Numbered from the stretch's first letter, positions 15,973 through 25,954 are shown. The stretch: 64,000 nt of DNA from Aliidiomarina sanyensis (GCF_003987175.1 NZ_PIPM01000001.1:186001-250000), one strand, 5' to 3'. Notes: a model not told the origin generated them from the letters alone. Numbers and translations are program-made.

Positions 15973-17101
15973 GTGGATCTCTTTCCCGAAGCAAGTGGGT
16001 ACGGCCTCGCGCCAAGCCCACGCTGACTTCCCGGAAGAAGCGATTTACGAACGAGAAGCTGGTCGCAGCGGTTTTTTTGGGCCAGCTACCCATTTCCATC
16101 ATACTCATGCCCCAACCGGTTGGAGTGATTGGGAAGGGCCGTTGCGTCCACGCTGCTTCGATTTCAATCAATTGTCGGGAACGGACTCAGCATCTCCTTG
16201 GGTTGCGCCGCATCTGCTGTTCAACGCGCATTGTAAATTCCGTATTTGGCATCTCAACGAGCCGATGAAGCGCCTGGCTCGAAATGCCGATGGTGACGAT
16301 TTATTGTTCGTCCACGAAGGTGCAGGTGAACTGTTCTGCGATTATGGCCACTTGACACTTCGTGATGGGGATTATGTGGTGATTCCACGCTCGACCAATT
16401 GGCGGATTGAACCAACAGCTCCTATGCAACTTGTCATGATCGAGGCGACGAATGGGGCTTATCAGCTGCCCGACAAAGGGCTGGTCGGGAATCACGCAAT
16501 ATTTGACCCGGCCTGCTTGGATGTTCCCGAAATTGATGAGGCGTTCAAAGCGCAATACAGCGAAGACGCCTGGAAAGTGGAAGTAAAACGTCACGGACAA
16601 GTCTCGGTGATCACCTATCCTTACAATCCGCTCGATGCGGTGGGTTGGCATGGAGACCTAGCGCCTGTGCGTATCAACTGGCGTGACATTCGTCCGTTGA
16701 TGAGTCATCGCTATCACTTGCCACCATCGGCGCACACCACATTTGTTGCGGATCGTTTTGTCGTATGTACTTTTGTTCCGCGTCCAATTGAAAGCGACCC
16801 GGGTGCATTGAAAGTGCCTTTCTATCACAATAACGACGATTACGATGAGGTACTATTCTACCACGCGGGCGATTTCTTTAGCCGAGATAACATAGATCGC
16901 GGAATGGTGACATTCCATCCGGCTGGATTTACGCACGGCCCGCATCCAAAAGCCTTCAAAGCAGGGCAGGAATACAAGAAAAAATTCACCGATGAAGTCG
17001 CAGTCATGCTCGATACCCGAGATGCGCTTGAATTCAGCGAAGCTGCGGTGAGTGTCGAAAATCCAGACTACGTGAATAGCTGGAAGGAGAAAAAGGAATG
17101 A
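15965..17101 (+). CDS. hmgA: Homogentisate 1,2-dioxygenase
   Basis: A 378-residue cupin-fold Fe(II) enzyme that opens the homogentisate ring to give maleylacetoacetate. It is of the shorter bacterial form (about 380 rather than 430 residues). The His-rich segments FYHNNDDYDEVLFYHAGDF and FHPAGFTHGPHP hold the expected metal-binding His and Glu residues. The start overlaps hppD and the stop overlaps fahA as ATGA, indicating translational coupling. Loss of this enzyme in other bacteria gives brown pyomelanin. Confidence 0.93.
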   Translation: MRKWISFPKQVGTASRQAHADFPEEAIYEREAGRSGFFGPATHFHHTHAPTGWSDWEGPLRPRCFDFNQLSGTDSASPWVAPHLLFNAHCKFRIWHLNEPMKRLARNADGDDLLFVHEGAGELFCDYGHLTLRDGDYVVIPRSTNWRIEPTAPMQLVMIEATNGAYQLPDKGLVGNHAIFDPACLDVPEIDEAFKAQYSEDAWKVEVKRHGQVSVITYPYNPLDAVGWHGDLAPVRINWRDIRPLMSHRYHLPPSAHTTFVADRFVVCTFVPRPIESDPGALKVPFYHNNDDYDEVLFYHAGDFFSRDNIDRGMVTFHPAGFTHGPHPKAFKAGQEYKKKFTDEVAVMLDTRDALEFSEAAVSVENPDYVNSWKEKKE

Positions 17102-18123
17102 AATTAGCCACGTATCGAGATGGTACCCGTGATGGCAAACTCGTTGTAGTCAGTCGTGATCTAACGCGTGCGGTGGCCGTGCCTGAAATAGCGCGGACAT
17201 TGCAGTCCGCACTTGATCGGTGGGACAAGGTCGAGGGACGTCTGAAAGAGGTCTATATTGCGCTCAACAACGACAAACTAAGTGATGATTTTTCGTTTGA
17301 TGAGACCCAATGCGAGAGCCCATTGCCACGCGCTTATCATTGGGCGGATGGCAGTGCTTACGTCAATCACGTGGAACTGGTTCGGAAGGCTCGAAACGCT
17401 GAAATGCCACCCAGCTTTTGGGAAGACCCACTGATGTATCAGGGGGGATCAGATGCCTTTATTGGTCCTCGTCAGGATATCCCTTTGGGTTCTGAGTCGT
17501 GGGGCATCGATTTTGAGGGTGAAATCGCCATCATCACCGACGATGTTCCGATGGGTGTCGAAGCCAAAGATGCACGTCAATACATTCGTTTGTTGATGTT
17601 GGTCAATGATGTGTCGCTGCGCGGTTTGATTCCAAATGAGTTAGCAAAGGGCTTTGGTTTTTATAACTCGAAACCGAGTTCAGTATTTTCTCCGGTCGCG
17701 GTTACGCCAGATGAGCTCGGTGATGCCTGGCAGGATGGAAAGGTTCATTTGCCGCTCCGCTCGACCTATAACGGTGAGCTTTTCGGGTACCCGAATGCGG
17801 GTGTCGATATGACGTTTAATTTTGATCGTCTCATTCAACATGCGGCGATGACGCGTCCGCTCTGCACGGGCACGATTATCGGCTCGGGAACGGTATCGAA
17901 CAAACAGGGCACTGATCATGGAAGCGCCGTAACAGAGGGGGGCGTTGGCTACAGTTGTATCGCTGAAATCCGAATGATTGAAACGATCCGAGACGGCAAG
18001 CCGAGTACGCCGTTCATGAAATTTGGTGACACGATCCGAATCGAAATGCATGACGCGGACGGAAACAGCATCTTTGGCGCGATTGATCAAAAAATCGTGC
18101 AGTACTCAGGGCCATCTGCATGA
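17098..18123 (+). CDS. fahA: Fumarylacetoacetase
   Basis: A 341-residue FAH-family hydrolase that splits fumarylacetoacetate into fumarate and acetoacetate, the last step of the pathway. The segments SWGIDFEGEIAIITDDV and GTIIGSGTVSNKQGTD show the expected acidic metal ligands and the GTxxGSG signature. The ATG overlaps the hmgA stop, and its own stop overlaps the maiA start, both as ATGA. The gene stands before maiA although MaiA acts first in the pathway. Confidence 0.92.
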   Translation: MKLATYRDGTRDGKLVVVSRDLTRAVAVPEIARTLQSALDRWDKVEGRLKEVYIALNNDKLSDDFSFDETQCESPLPRAYHWADGSAYVNHVELVRKARNAEMPPSFWEDPLMYQGGSDAFIGPRQDIPLGSESWGIDFEGEIAIITDDVPMGVEAKDARQYIRLLMLVNDVSLRGLIPNELAKGFGFYNSKPSSVFSPVAVTPDELGDAWQDGKVHLPLRSTYNGELFGYPNAGVDMTFNFDRLIQHAAMTRPLCTGTIIGSGTVSNKQGTDHGSAVTEGGVGYSCIAEIRMIETIRDGKPSTPFMKFGDTIRIEMHDADGNSIFGAIDQKIVQYSGPSA

Positions 18124-18764
18124 AGTTGTTTGGTTACTGGCGCTCGTCTGCCAGCTACCGGGTTCGTATTGCACTGAATCTTAAAGAAATTCAGTATGAG
18201 ACGGTTCCCGTTCACTTGCTGAAAGACGGTGGGCAACAAAAAACAGATGCCTATGCAGCACTAAACCCAGCACAGCTGGTTCCAACGTTGATCACCGATG
18301 ATGGTGTTCAGCTGAATCAATCGCTTGCCATTATCGAATATCTTGATGCATTGGTTCCGTCACCCGCACTGGTTCCGAAGGATCCACTGGGCGCAGCTGT
18401 TGTTCGGACGCTCGCGCTGGATATGGCAGCCGATCTCCAGCCGATAACGAATCTACGAGTTTTGCAGTATCTTACAGGCACGTTAAAGCAACCTGAAGCA
18501 AGCAAAGTGGCGTGGATTCACCATTGGGTTTCGCAAGCTTTTGGTGCATTCGAGAAACGCTTGGAAACGACCGCAGGACGCTACTGTGTGGGTGACACCG
18601 TCACCCTTGCAGACGTGTGTCTCATGCCGCAGGTCTACAATGCAGAGCGCTTTGCGGTGGATATGACGCCGTACCCAAGGATTCGTGCTGTCGTAGCACA
18701 ACTTCGTGAGTTACCTGCGTTTATTCAAGCAAGTCCTGAGCTGCAGCCGGATGCAAACACCTAA
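18120..18764 (+). CDS. maiA: Maleylacetoacetate isomerase
   Basis: A 214-residue zeta-class glutathione S-transferase. The N-terminal SSASYRVRIALNLK motif (about 9-22) is the zeta-class glutathione-binding signature, and an all-helical C-terminal domain follows. It isomerises maleylacetoacetate to fumarylacetoacetate using glutathione. It is the last gene of the hppD operon, translationally coupled to fahA and followed by a terminator. Confidence 0.94.
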   Translation: MKLFGYWRSSASYRVRIALNLKEIQYETVPVHLLKDGGQQKTDAYAALNPAQLVPTLITDDGVQLNQSLAIIEYLDALVPSPALVPKDPLGAAVVRTLALDMAADLQPITNLRVLQYLTGTLKQPEASKVAWIHHWVSQAFGAFEKRLETTAGRYCVGDTVTLADVCLMPQVYNAERFAVDMTPYPRIRAVVAQLRELPAFIQASPELQPDANT

Positions 18765-18810
18765 AGAGAAACCATAGTTCGGAGTCATTTAACGCAGGTT
18801 TCCGTCTGAA

Positions 18811-18860
18811 TAGCCCGTGTTGGCCGGTTCTTGGCTCGCCAAACATGGGCTATTTTGGTT
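18811..18860 (+). terminator. Terminator of the hppD-maiA operon
   Basis: TAGCCCGTGTTGGC pairs with GCCAAACATGGGCTA with one G-U pair and one bulge, followed by TTTTGGTTT. It lies 47 bases after the maiA stop. Confidence 0.7.
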
Positions 18861-18914
18861 TAATGGCTCAGGTTTTCTCATAAGCACTTTATTCCCATCA
18901 TAAGGAATTCAGGA

Positions 18915-21413
18915 ATGAAAAGAAAAATTACCATTGCGATAGCAGCGGCGTTAATGACGGTTGCATGTGCAAGTTCCGAGCCAATGAACCAAACCGGCGC
19001 GAGCTACTCGAGCCCTTCACAGACAGAACCTCGGACATTGACGCGTGTAACAGGCACCCCGGATAGCGAGCAAGCGATTCGGATGACCCAGATTATGGCG
19101 AATCCAGACTGGATTGCTCGGTCACCTGAGAATGCGTATTGGTCTTGGGATGGACGCACGGTTTTATTTGACCGAAAACGAGAGGGCAGCCCTCAACGCG
19201 ATCTCTTTATACGAGGTCTTACAGATGGAGGGAATGGTGAACGCGTTGCGCTAGCTGACTTGCATCAACATGCCTATCGAGATGGGATTAAGAATTCGGA
19301 TCGCAATTTGAAGGCTTACGTTTTTGAGCGGAATGTTTTCGTTCTTGATCGGGAAACCGGCGCAGTTACGCAAATTACCCGGGACAGCAGCAACAAATCT
19401 GAACTGCAGTTTTTGACAGATGGCCGCCTGAGCTATCGGTCGGGCAATGACTTTTATGCGGTGAATTTACGAAATGGCTTTACCGAGCTGCTGGTGTCTT
19501 TACAAACCCAAGATGCACCGGTTGCAGTTCAGGCTCCTACAGATATTCTAGCGCAAGAAGAAATTGAGCTTATTGAGTGGACGCAAGTGCAACGTCGGAA
19601 TCGGCAGGAGCGCTTTGATGACCAACAGCGGATGCATGCAGAAAATCCGAGTGTTGCACCAGCGCCGATCTTCTTGGGCCGTAATAAGCAAATCGCGGAA
19701 GTTAGTTTATCGCCGGCCGGAGACCGCATGGTGGTCGCGGTGCAAGATCCACAAACTTGGCGGGGTGATTCCGATGTTATGCCGCGTTATGTCACAGAAA
19801 CAGGACGAATCGAGAATCAAGATGTGCGTCGTCGTGTTGCGGATGCGAAACCGGTTCACCACACGTTATACCTGATTGATTTAAACAGTGGTGAGAAAAC
19901 CGAACTGAGCTATGAAACCTTACCCGGCTGGGATGAGGATGTTCTTAAATCAGTGCGCGAAGAGAACTATGCAGCGCGCGGCGAGACCTATGTCAGTGAG
20001 CGGAAACCGCGTGCAATCAATGTGATGCAACGCTGGTCTGCACCAGAAGGAAATATCGTCTGGAACGATGATGGAAGTGCTGTCGCAATTATGCTGCGAG
20101 CGTGGGACAACAAAGACCGTTGGATCGCAACGATTGATCTCGAACGTGGTCGTTTGCAAAACCAAGATCGTTTGCACGATTATGCGTGGATCAATCGGGA
20201 TTTTAACGCGTTTAATTGGCTCCCGAACAGTAACAAGATCTGGTTCTTGTCAGAGGGTTCAAATTACTCACATATCTACGTGCGTGACCTCGATGCGCAA
20301 AGTACACGAGCCGTTACGTCCGGACGTTACTTAGTTGATCATGTGACCTTGAACCAAGCCGGTGACACATTCTATTTTCAAGCAAACAAAGAACATCCGG
20401 GTATCTTCGAAATTTATCGGGTGCCCGTTGCTGGGGGCGATGTTGAGCGACTCACTTACCTAGAGGGCATTACTCAGTATCGGTTGAGTCCAGACGAATC
20501 ACAGTTGTTGCTTACGCATAGCAGTGCACTCCTGCCGCCAGAACTGTATGTGCAGGATAATCGTGCAAACGCGAGTGTCACCCGGTTGACAGAAACAGTG
20601 AGTGATGAGTTTCTTGCGTTGCCATGGCCTGAGCCAGAACTGATTGGCGTGCCATCGAGCCACGTAGAAGACCCGATCTGGAGCCGCGTCTACGTGCCGG
20701 ATGATTTTGATCCAGACCGTGCTGAAGGCTATCCAGCCGTCGTATTTATTCACGGTGCGGGATATTTACAAAATGCCCACGCCGGGTGGTCACAGTACTT
20801 CCGTGAGTTCATGTTCCACAGCAAGCTAACGCAACAGGGTTATGTTGTGCTTGATCTCGATTTCCGCGGTTCTGCTGGCTATGGACGTGATTGGCGCACA
20901 GCTGTCTATCGTCAGATGGGTACCCCAGAAGTGGAGGATTTGGTGGATGTTGTTGCCTGGATGGGCGAGCATCGCAATGTCGATGTGGAGCGCGTAGGCA
21001 CCTACGGTGGCTCCTATGGCGGTTTCCTAACATTCATGGCGTTGTTTAAAGAGCCAGGATTGTTCAAGGCGGGTGCTGCGCTGCGCCCCGTGACCGATTG
21101 GGCGCATTACAACACGGGATATACATCAAATATTCTCAATCTTCCGCAAGACGATATGATTGCCTATCGTCGCAGCTCGCCGATTTACTTTGCAGAAGGG
21201 CTCGAGGATGCATTGTTGATTAGTGCACCGATGGTGGATGCCAATGTGTTCTTCCAAGATTCGGTTCGCTTGGTTCAACGATTGATCGAGTTGGAAAAAG
21301 AGAACTTCGAAACGGCTATCTTCCCAGTGGAAGATCACGGATTTGTAGAGCCTTCCAGTTGGCTTGATCAATATCGCCGGATCTACAAGTTGTTTGAAGA
21401 TAATTTGAAGTAA
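18915..21413 (+). CDS. Exported S9-family (DPP IV-like) peptidase, lipoprotein
   Basis: An 832-residue protein with a lipoprotein signal (lipobox MTVAC, Cys18), a long beta-propeller-like N-terminal region (about 60-590) and a C-terminal alpha/beta hydrolase domain. The catalytic triad can be placed as Ser700 in YGGSYGGF, Asp775 in PMVDANVFF and His808 in EDHGF. Members of this family (prolyl oligopeptidase/dipeptidyl peptidase IV) cleave short peptides, often after proline; the exact specificity cannot be read. The gene stands alone between two terminators. AAGGAATTCAGGA precedes the ATG. Confidence 0.88.
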   Translation: MKRKITIAIAAALMTVACASSEPMNQTGASYSSPSQTEPRTLTRVTGTPDSEQAIRMTQIMANPDWIARSPENAYWSWDGRTVLFDRKREGSPQRDLFIRGLTDGGNGERVALADLHQHAYRDGIKNSDRNLKAYVFERNVFVLDRETGAVTQITRDSSNKSELQFLTDGRLSYRSGNDFYAVNLRNGFTELLVSLQTQDAPVAVQAPTDILAQEEIELIEWTQVQRRNRQERFDDQQRMHAENPSVAPAPIFLGRNKQIAEVSLSPAGDRMVVAVQDPQTWRGDSDVMPRYVTETGRIENQDVRRRVADAKPVHHTLYLIDLNSGEKTELSYETLPGWDEDVLKSVREENYAARGETYVSERKPRAINVMQRWSAPEGNIVWNDDGSAVAIMLRAWDNKDRWIATIDLERGRLQNQDRLHDYAWINRDFNAFNWLPNSNKIWFLSEGSNYSHIYVRDLDAQSTRAVTSGRYLVDHVTLNQAGDTFYFQANKEHPGIFEIYRVPVAGGDVERLTYLEGITQYRLSPDESQLLLTHSSALLPPELYVQDNRANASVTRLTETVSDEFLALPWPEPELIGVPSSHVEDPIWSRVYVPDDFDPDRAEGYPAVVFIHGAGYLQNAHAGWSQYFREFMFHSKLTQQGYVVLDLDFRGSAGYGRDWRTAVYRQMGTPEVEDLVDVVAWMGEHRNVDVERVGTYGGSYGGFLTFMALFKEPGLFKAGAALRPVTDWAHYNTGYTSNILNLPQDDMIAYRRSSPIYFAEGLEDALLISAPMVDANVFFQDSVRLVQRLIELEKENFETAIFPVEDHGFVEPSSWLDQYRRIYKLFEDNLK

Positions 21414-21428
21414 CACACTTCAACTGAG

Positions 21429-21458
21429 AAGCCCGGCGTGACGCCGGGCTTTTTTTTT
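21429..21458. terminator. Bidirectional terminator
   Basis: AAGCCCGGCG-TGA-CGCCGGGCTT forms a perfect 10-bp GC-rich stem followed by nine T. It ends the S9 peptidase gene and, read on the other strand, may help end the converging serine hydrolase gene, whose stop is 3 bases away. Confidence 0.85.
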
Positions 21459-21460
21459 GC

Positions 21461-23416
21461 TTAGCCCAAGGTCGAAGCAGTGAGAATGTTCCAGTAGCCG
21501 AGTAAGCCCACAAGAACGATCAAATTGACGGTAAAGATACTTGCAGTGATGCGCCGTCCCAAACCCCATTGGGCCCGATACCAAATTAAAATGAGGGCCA
21601 CCACCATGGCGAAGGTGAGCAGGGTAATGACGCGGGCGAGCAAAATCCATACGGAGCCCATGAAGGTCGGCCACTGCGCAAAATGCGTTGCGACCATCGC
21701 ACCGAGTTGTCCGCCATCTACCTGAATCGCCCAAACAAACCCAGCCCACGCAAGGACAACGGCAAAACTTAGGTAACGAAAAACCTGACCACTTCGAAAC
21801 TCGGGTTTGTTTTGGTTTCGGGTAAAGGTCAGAACAAAGAACCAGACCAACGACATAAATATGGCCAACATGAAAATACTTGTTGCAAAACCCGTGGTCT
21901 CCCACACCTGAAGCCGCTCAAAATTATTGTGCCCGAGTGTGTTATGCAGCAACAAAACGGTGTTATTCGAACTGAATGCGATGCGGTTTCCGTTATCGGG
22001 GTTAATAAAAGTGTCTTCGCTGAAGGGGCGATACCGTTCTGTGAGCCCGCCCTGGGTGAGCGTAAGAAATCCTTGGTCGTTACTTCCAATGGTCAGTTCC
22101 CCGCCAAACGAAAGCAGCTTGTCGATCGTTTTATAGCCGCGTCGCTGTGCACGGTAAAGCCCGTGGAACGCGGTTAAGTCTCGGTCCATATCTGGCTCAA
22201 ATGAAGGCAAGTAATGGGGGAAGAACTGCTTCACAAACCGATGGGGAAGCTGAGAGCTCAAACGAAATCCTGTCCCGGTGTTGGTGGATACAAAGATCCC
22301 TAAATCGAGATCTGGAAAAAGCACCATATTCGACATAAAGCCGAAGATTGAACCGCCATGTTCCAGTGTTCGGTAACCCCAAATATCCTTTACCCAATAA
22401 CCTAATGCGTTTGCACCGACGTCCGCATGATTGCTGATGCTTGCCTCATGTAAAAGCCTGAGTGTTTCGGGTTGCAATACGCCGCCGCCATCACCAAGTT
22501 GTGAAATCATAAAGCGCGCCATATCAGCAGCATTGCTTATAAGGCCTCCTGCGGGCATATTTCCCGCATGCATCCAAGCCAAATCTGGTGCCTGAAACCG
22601 CCCGGAGGACCACGCATAGGAATAGGCTAAATCTTCATATGCCGCTGGACTCAGCCGACCATCCTGTGGCTGGCCGGTCCAATCACGAAAATAACTGTGC
22701 TCCATACCCAGAGGACGCAGAACGTGCGTTTCCATATAGTCTGCGTAAGGCATTCCCGAAAGCGTTTCGATGAGCAGTCCGATGACCGATGTACCATAGT
22801 TGGAGTAAACCACCCGCTCACCGGGAGCGCGGACTTGGTTGGGTTGAAAGCGTGCAACATAGTCATGAAGGCTATGATCTGTGTCGGCGTCGATGGCCCA
22901 GAAATGCCCCAAATAGCTATCTTCAAAGCCAGCACTATGTGTCAGTAAATCACGCACACGCACGGTGCCTTTCGGGAGGTCAAATGCGATATCGGGTAGG
23001 TAGTATGTGAAGTCCGCATCGAGGTCAATTCGCCCTTGTTCGACTTGCTGCAAAAGACCAATAGAGTTGAATATTTTTGTAATTGAGGCGACCCGGAATA
23101 GGTGCCGCTCGGGGTCCACACCAATTTGTTCGGGCTCGCGCGCGAATCCATAGCCCTTGATCAAAATAGGTTCACCGCGATGAATGATCGAAATGGTCAC
23201 CCCCGGAATTCGATGATCCTCGATAGCCGTTGTGATGACACCATCGATAAAGGATTCGACGGCAGTTTGATCAAGTGCCGTAAGTGGGGTGGGAGCTGCT
23301 ATCGGCGCGGTGCTAAAGCAAGCGAAAGCCATTGCGAGGATACAGACACTCCAGCATCGTTTGATGTTGGGAGTAGGCTTTGGACTGCGTCCACGCATGA
23401 ACCAGAGTTTCCACAT
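21461..23416 (-). CDS. Serine hydrolase of the beta-lactamase/PBP fold with a C-terminal membrane domain
   Basis: A 651-residue protein with an N-terminal signal sequence (about 20-42) and a beta-lactamase-fold domain: SITK (Ser111, Lys114), YSN (204-206) and HGG (353-355), the three active-site motifs of class C-like serine hydrolases. A linker domain follows, then about four C-terminal transmembrane helices (from about residue 530). Such proteins are usually D-amino peptidases or esterases, not antibiotic lactamases. The ATG at 23416 is preferred because AAAGGA lies upstream; an earlier in-frame start would overlap the preceding gene. The gene follows a rhombosortase-like gene on the same strand. 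Confidence 0.82.
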   Translation of the reverse strand: MWKLWFMRGRSPKPTPNIKRCWSVCILAMAFACFSTAPIAAPTPLTALDQTAVESFIDGVITTAIEDHRIPGVTISIIHRGEPILIKGYGFAREPEQIGVDPERHLFRVASITKIFNSIGLLQQVEQGRIDLDADFTYYLPDIAFDLPKGTVRVRDLLTHSAGFEDSYLGHFWAIDADTDHSLHDYVARFQPNQVRAPGERVVYSNYGTSVIGLLIETLSGMPYADYMETHVLRPLGMEHSYFRDWTGQPQDGRLSPAAYEDLAYSYAWSSGRFQAPDLAWMHAGNMPAGGLISNAADMARFMISQLGDGGGVLQPETLRLLHEASISNHADVGANALGYWVKDIWGYRTLEHGGSIFGFMSNMVLFPDLDLGIFVSTNTGTGFRLSSQLPHRFVKQFFPHYLPSFEPDMDRDLTAFHGLYRAQRRGYKTIDKLLSFGGELTIGSNDQGFLTLTQGGLTERYRPFSEDTFINPDNGNRIAFSSNNTVLLLHNTLGHNNFERLQVWETTGFATSIFMLAIFMSLVWFFVLTFTRNQNKPEFRSGQVFRYLSFAVVLAWAGFVWAIQVDGGQLGAMVATHFAQWPTFMGSVWILLARVITLLTFAMVVALILIWYRAQWGLGRRITASIFTVNLIVLVGLLGYWNILTASTLG

Positions 23417-23474
23417 TGTGTTGGTCCTTTTAAACGTAAATAAACGTGTAAGTCCCAACAACAACGCGATGCGT

Positions 23475-24050
23475 TTAGGACCGTTGTAACGGTTGTCTTT
23501 TTTGCAGGCTTGGAACGGCAATTACGCCTCCAAGAGCGCCACCTAAATGTGCAAGGTAGGCTACTTGCGCATTGAGCCAAGGATCGACGGTGTCGGCACC
23601 GGCCATATCAAGAACCAGTTTTGCGATCAGCAAAGCGAGAACAGCAAACCCGACCTTCTGACCTTGCTTCACCATGACAATCCCGGCATACGCAACGAGT
23701 CCATGCAAAATCCCTGAGAAACCGACAAAAACAGGTTGCTCACTGAATGCAAGGGGCAACAATGCTGCGAAGAGTCCGGCAAATACCATGACATTTAACA
23801 TGGTTCGGCCAAACACATACTTTCTTAACACGACCGCAGCCAAAAACAAACCAAGAATGTTGGTCACCAAATGATAGGTATTCAGGTGGACCAGATGCGT
23901 GGTGAGCAAGCGCCAAGCCTGAGCAAGCAAACCGTCTTCCGTGAGAACAAGGTATGGATGCAAGCCCGGAAGAAAATGGATGAGCACCAAGGCGAATATT
24001 ACCCCTGTGGGTGCGAGGTAAGGACGGAATAACGACTGGATCGATTGCAT
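23475..24050 (-). CDS. Rhomboid-family intramembrane protease, rhombosortase-like
   Basis: A 191-residue polytopic membrane protein of about six helices. It has the catalytic serine motif GFSGILHG (Ser112, with a His at 116) and a second histidine in YLAHLGGALGG (His168). The GxSGxLHG form and short length fit rhombosortases, which process proteins with a GlyGly-CTERM tail; an ordinary rhomboid remains possible. No GlyGly-CTERM substrate was recognised in this window. It diverges from ggt with 79 bases between them. Confidence 0.7.
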   Translation of the reverse strand: MQSIQSLFRPYLAPTGVIFALVLIHFLPGLHPYLVLTEDGLLAQAWRLLTTHLVHLNTYHLVTNILGLFLAAVVLRKYVFGRTMLNVMVFAGLFAALLPLAFSEQPVFVGFSGILHGLVAYAGIVMVKQGQKVGFAVLALLIAKLVLDMAGADTVDPWLNAQVAYLAHLGGALGGVIAVPSLQKRQPLQRS

Positions 24051-24129
24051 GATTTCGACTACCTGAAAAGTTTTCTCTATGATACCGTTATTTAAAATTG
24101 AAGCGCAAAAGAAGTCGTGAGGTGTTCCA

Positions 24130-25911
24130 ATGCAACGAAAGCGTTATCCCGGTCTTTCTTCGGGTCCATCTTTGTTATCGAAGCTCGTTTTTGGAGCTGT
24201 CAGTGCTCTTGTGCTCTCTGCGTGCGCACCGGCGCCTGTCGAACGTGAAGCTTACGAACCTGAGGCTGCAACGGGATGGCGTGACCAGCAGCTCAGTTTT
24301 GCTGAGAATTACATGGTTGCCGCGGCGAACCCTGCTGCCGTCGAAGCGGGGCTTGCTATCCTGCGTGAAGGTGGAACCGCGATTGATGCTGCAGTCGCTG
24401 TGCAAGCGATGTTGACCCTTGTGGAACCTCAATCTTCGGGGATCGGCGGTGGTGCTTTTATTTTATATTGGGACAATGAAACGCGTGCGCTCCATTCACT
24501 GGATGCGCGGGAAACCGCGCCGATGGCAGCAACACCCGAGCTATTTCTGGATGAGGAAGGGAATGCACCTCGGTGGATTGACGCAGTCGTTGGTGGCCGT
24601 TCGGTGGGAACGCCTTCTGTTGTGCGGGGACTTGAAGTAGCGCATCAACGGTGGGGGCAGGTGCCGTGGAATCGCCTGTTTGAAGAAACGATTGAGTTAG
24701 CCGAAGTAGGATTTGAAGTTTCTCCGCGCCTCGCAGAGCTGATTGCGCTCGACTTTAATCCAGGGCTTCCCCGGATGCCGGTTGCTCGGGATTATTTCTT
24801 CCCAAACGGGCGGGCACTACAAGCAGGTGACATTCGTAAAAACCCCGAGCTTGCGGATACGCTTCGAGCCATTGCGGAGCAGGGTGCAGATGCCTTGCAT
24901 TACGGCCCGATAGCGGAAGATATTGTACGGGCCGTGCAAGAAAGCCCGATAGCTCCTGGGTTGCTCTCCATGGAGGATTTAGCAGCGTACCAGCCGATTT
25001 GGCGCGATCCGGTCTGTGGTGGCTATCGAGTGTATCAAATCTGTTCCATGGGTCCGCCAAGTTCAGGTGGCATTACCTTGCTGCAAACCTTAGCGCTTTT
25101 AGAACCTTTCGATATTGCAAATCTTCCGGTGAATGGCGAAGCTGCGCTTCATTACTTTACCCAAGCCTCGCGTCTCGCGTTTGCCGACCGTAATCGATAC
25201 ATTGCGGACGATGATTATGTTGAAACGCCGATCGACGCTTTGCTTAACCCAGATTACCTCACCCTGCGTTCGGCGCTGATCGGTGAAGAGGATATGGGGC
25301 ACGCTGAAGCGGGGGACATTGGACATTTCTCACGGGCCGATGATCAATCGCTCGAACTTCCAAGCACCACCCATTTCAGTATCATTGATCAGTACGGCAA
25401 TGCGGTCTCCATGACCAGTACGATTGAAATGGGCTTTGGTTCCACGGTAATGACTCGCGGATTTTTGCTCAATAATCAATTAACCGACTTCTCATTAGTT
25501 CCGGAAGTGGATGGTGTTCCGGTCGCAAATCGGGTGGAGCCTGGGAAGCGACCTCGCAGCTCGATGTCACCGGTTATCGTGTTTGATGAAGCAGGTGATG
25601 TACTGCATGTGGTTGGCTCCCCGGGAGGTCCGCGGATTATTAATTATGTAACGCAAACGGTGATCGGACTCCTTGACTGGGATCTCGACATGCAAGCAGC
25701 CATCAATCTGCCGCGTATTACGAACTTGAATGGAGCGACATCGCTCGAACAAGGGACTGATATTGAGGGGCTGAAGCCACTGCTCGAGGGACGCGGACAT
25801 CAAGTGGAGATACGGTCTTTGAATAGCGGACTACATGGTATTACTCGAACAGCAGAGGGCTTAGAGGGTGGTGCAGATCCGCGTCGCGAGGGCAGTGCGC
25901 AAGGGCATTGA
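24130..25911 (+). CDS. ggt: Gamma-glutamyltransferase, exported lipoprotein
   Basis: A 593-residue Ntn-hydrolase precursor. The lipobox LSAC (Cys32) predicts an envelope lipoprotein. Self-cleavage is expected before Thr413 in PSTTHFSIID, giving large and small subunits as in E. coli Ggt. The glycine-rich VGSPGGPRI segment in the small subunit is also typical. It hydrolyses or transfers gamma-glutamyl groups from glutathione and related peptides, so it fits the peptide-scavenging character of this region. AGGTG precedes the ATG. Confidence 0.92.
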   Translation: MQRKRYPGLSSGPSLLSKLVFGAVSALVLSACAPAPVEREAYEPEAATGWRDQQLSFAENYMVAAANPAAVEAGLAILREGGTAIDAAVAVQAMLTLVEPQSSGIGGGAFILYWDNETRALHSLDARETAPMAATPELFLDEEGNAPRWIDAVVGGRSVGTPSVVRGLEVAHQRWGQVPWNRLFEETIELAEVGFEVSPRLAELIALDFNPGLPRMPVARDYFFPNGRALQAGDIRKNPELADTLRAIAEQGADALHYGPIAEDIVRAVQESPIAPGLLSMEDLAAYQPIWRDPVCGGYRVYQICSMGPPSSGGITLLQTLALLEPFDIANLPVNGEAALHYFTQASRLAFADRNRYIADDDYVETPIDALLNPDYLTLRSALIGEEDMGHAEAGDIGHFSRADDQSLELPSTTHFSIIDQYGNAVSMTSTIEMGFGSTVMTRGFLLNNQLTDFSLVPEVDGVPVANRVEPGKRPRSSMSPVIVFDEAGDVLHVVGSPGGPRIINYVTQTVIGLLDWDLDMQAAINLPRITNLNGATSLEQGTDIEGLKPLLEGRGHQVEIRSLNSGLHGITRTAEGLEGGADPRREGSAQGH

Positions 25912-25954
25912 GCAGTCGAAATAGCCTCTGCACAGAACACAGGATAAATTCCCT

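Noticed and set aside
21420-21905. 161-codon minus-strand open frame in another frame of the serine hydrolase gene
   Set aside because: Overlaps the C-terminal membrane region of a convincing gene; no start signal, and it could only be a frameshifted reading of the same helices.
21461-23416. Antibiotic-resistance AmpC beta-lactamase
   Set aside because: The fused membrane tail, the length of 651 residues and the HGG instead of KTG motif fit a housekeeping serine hydrolase.
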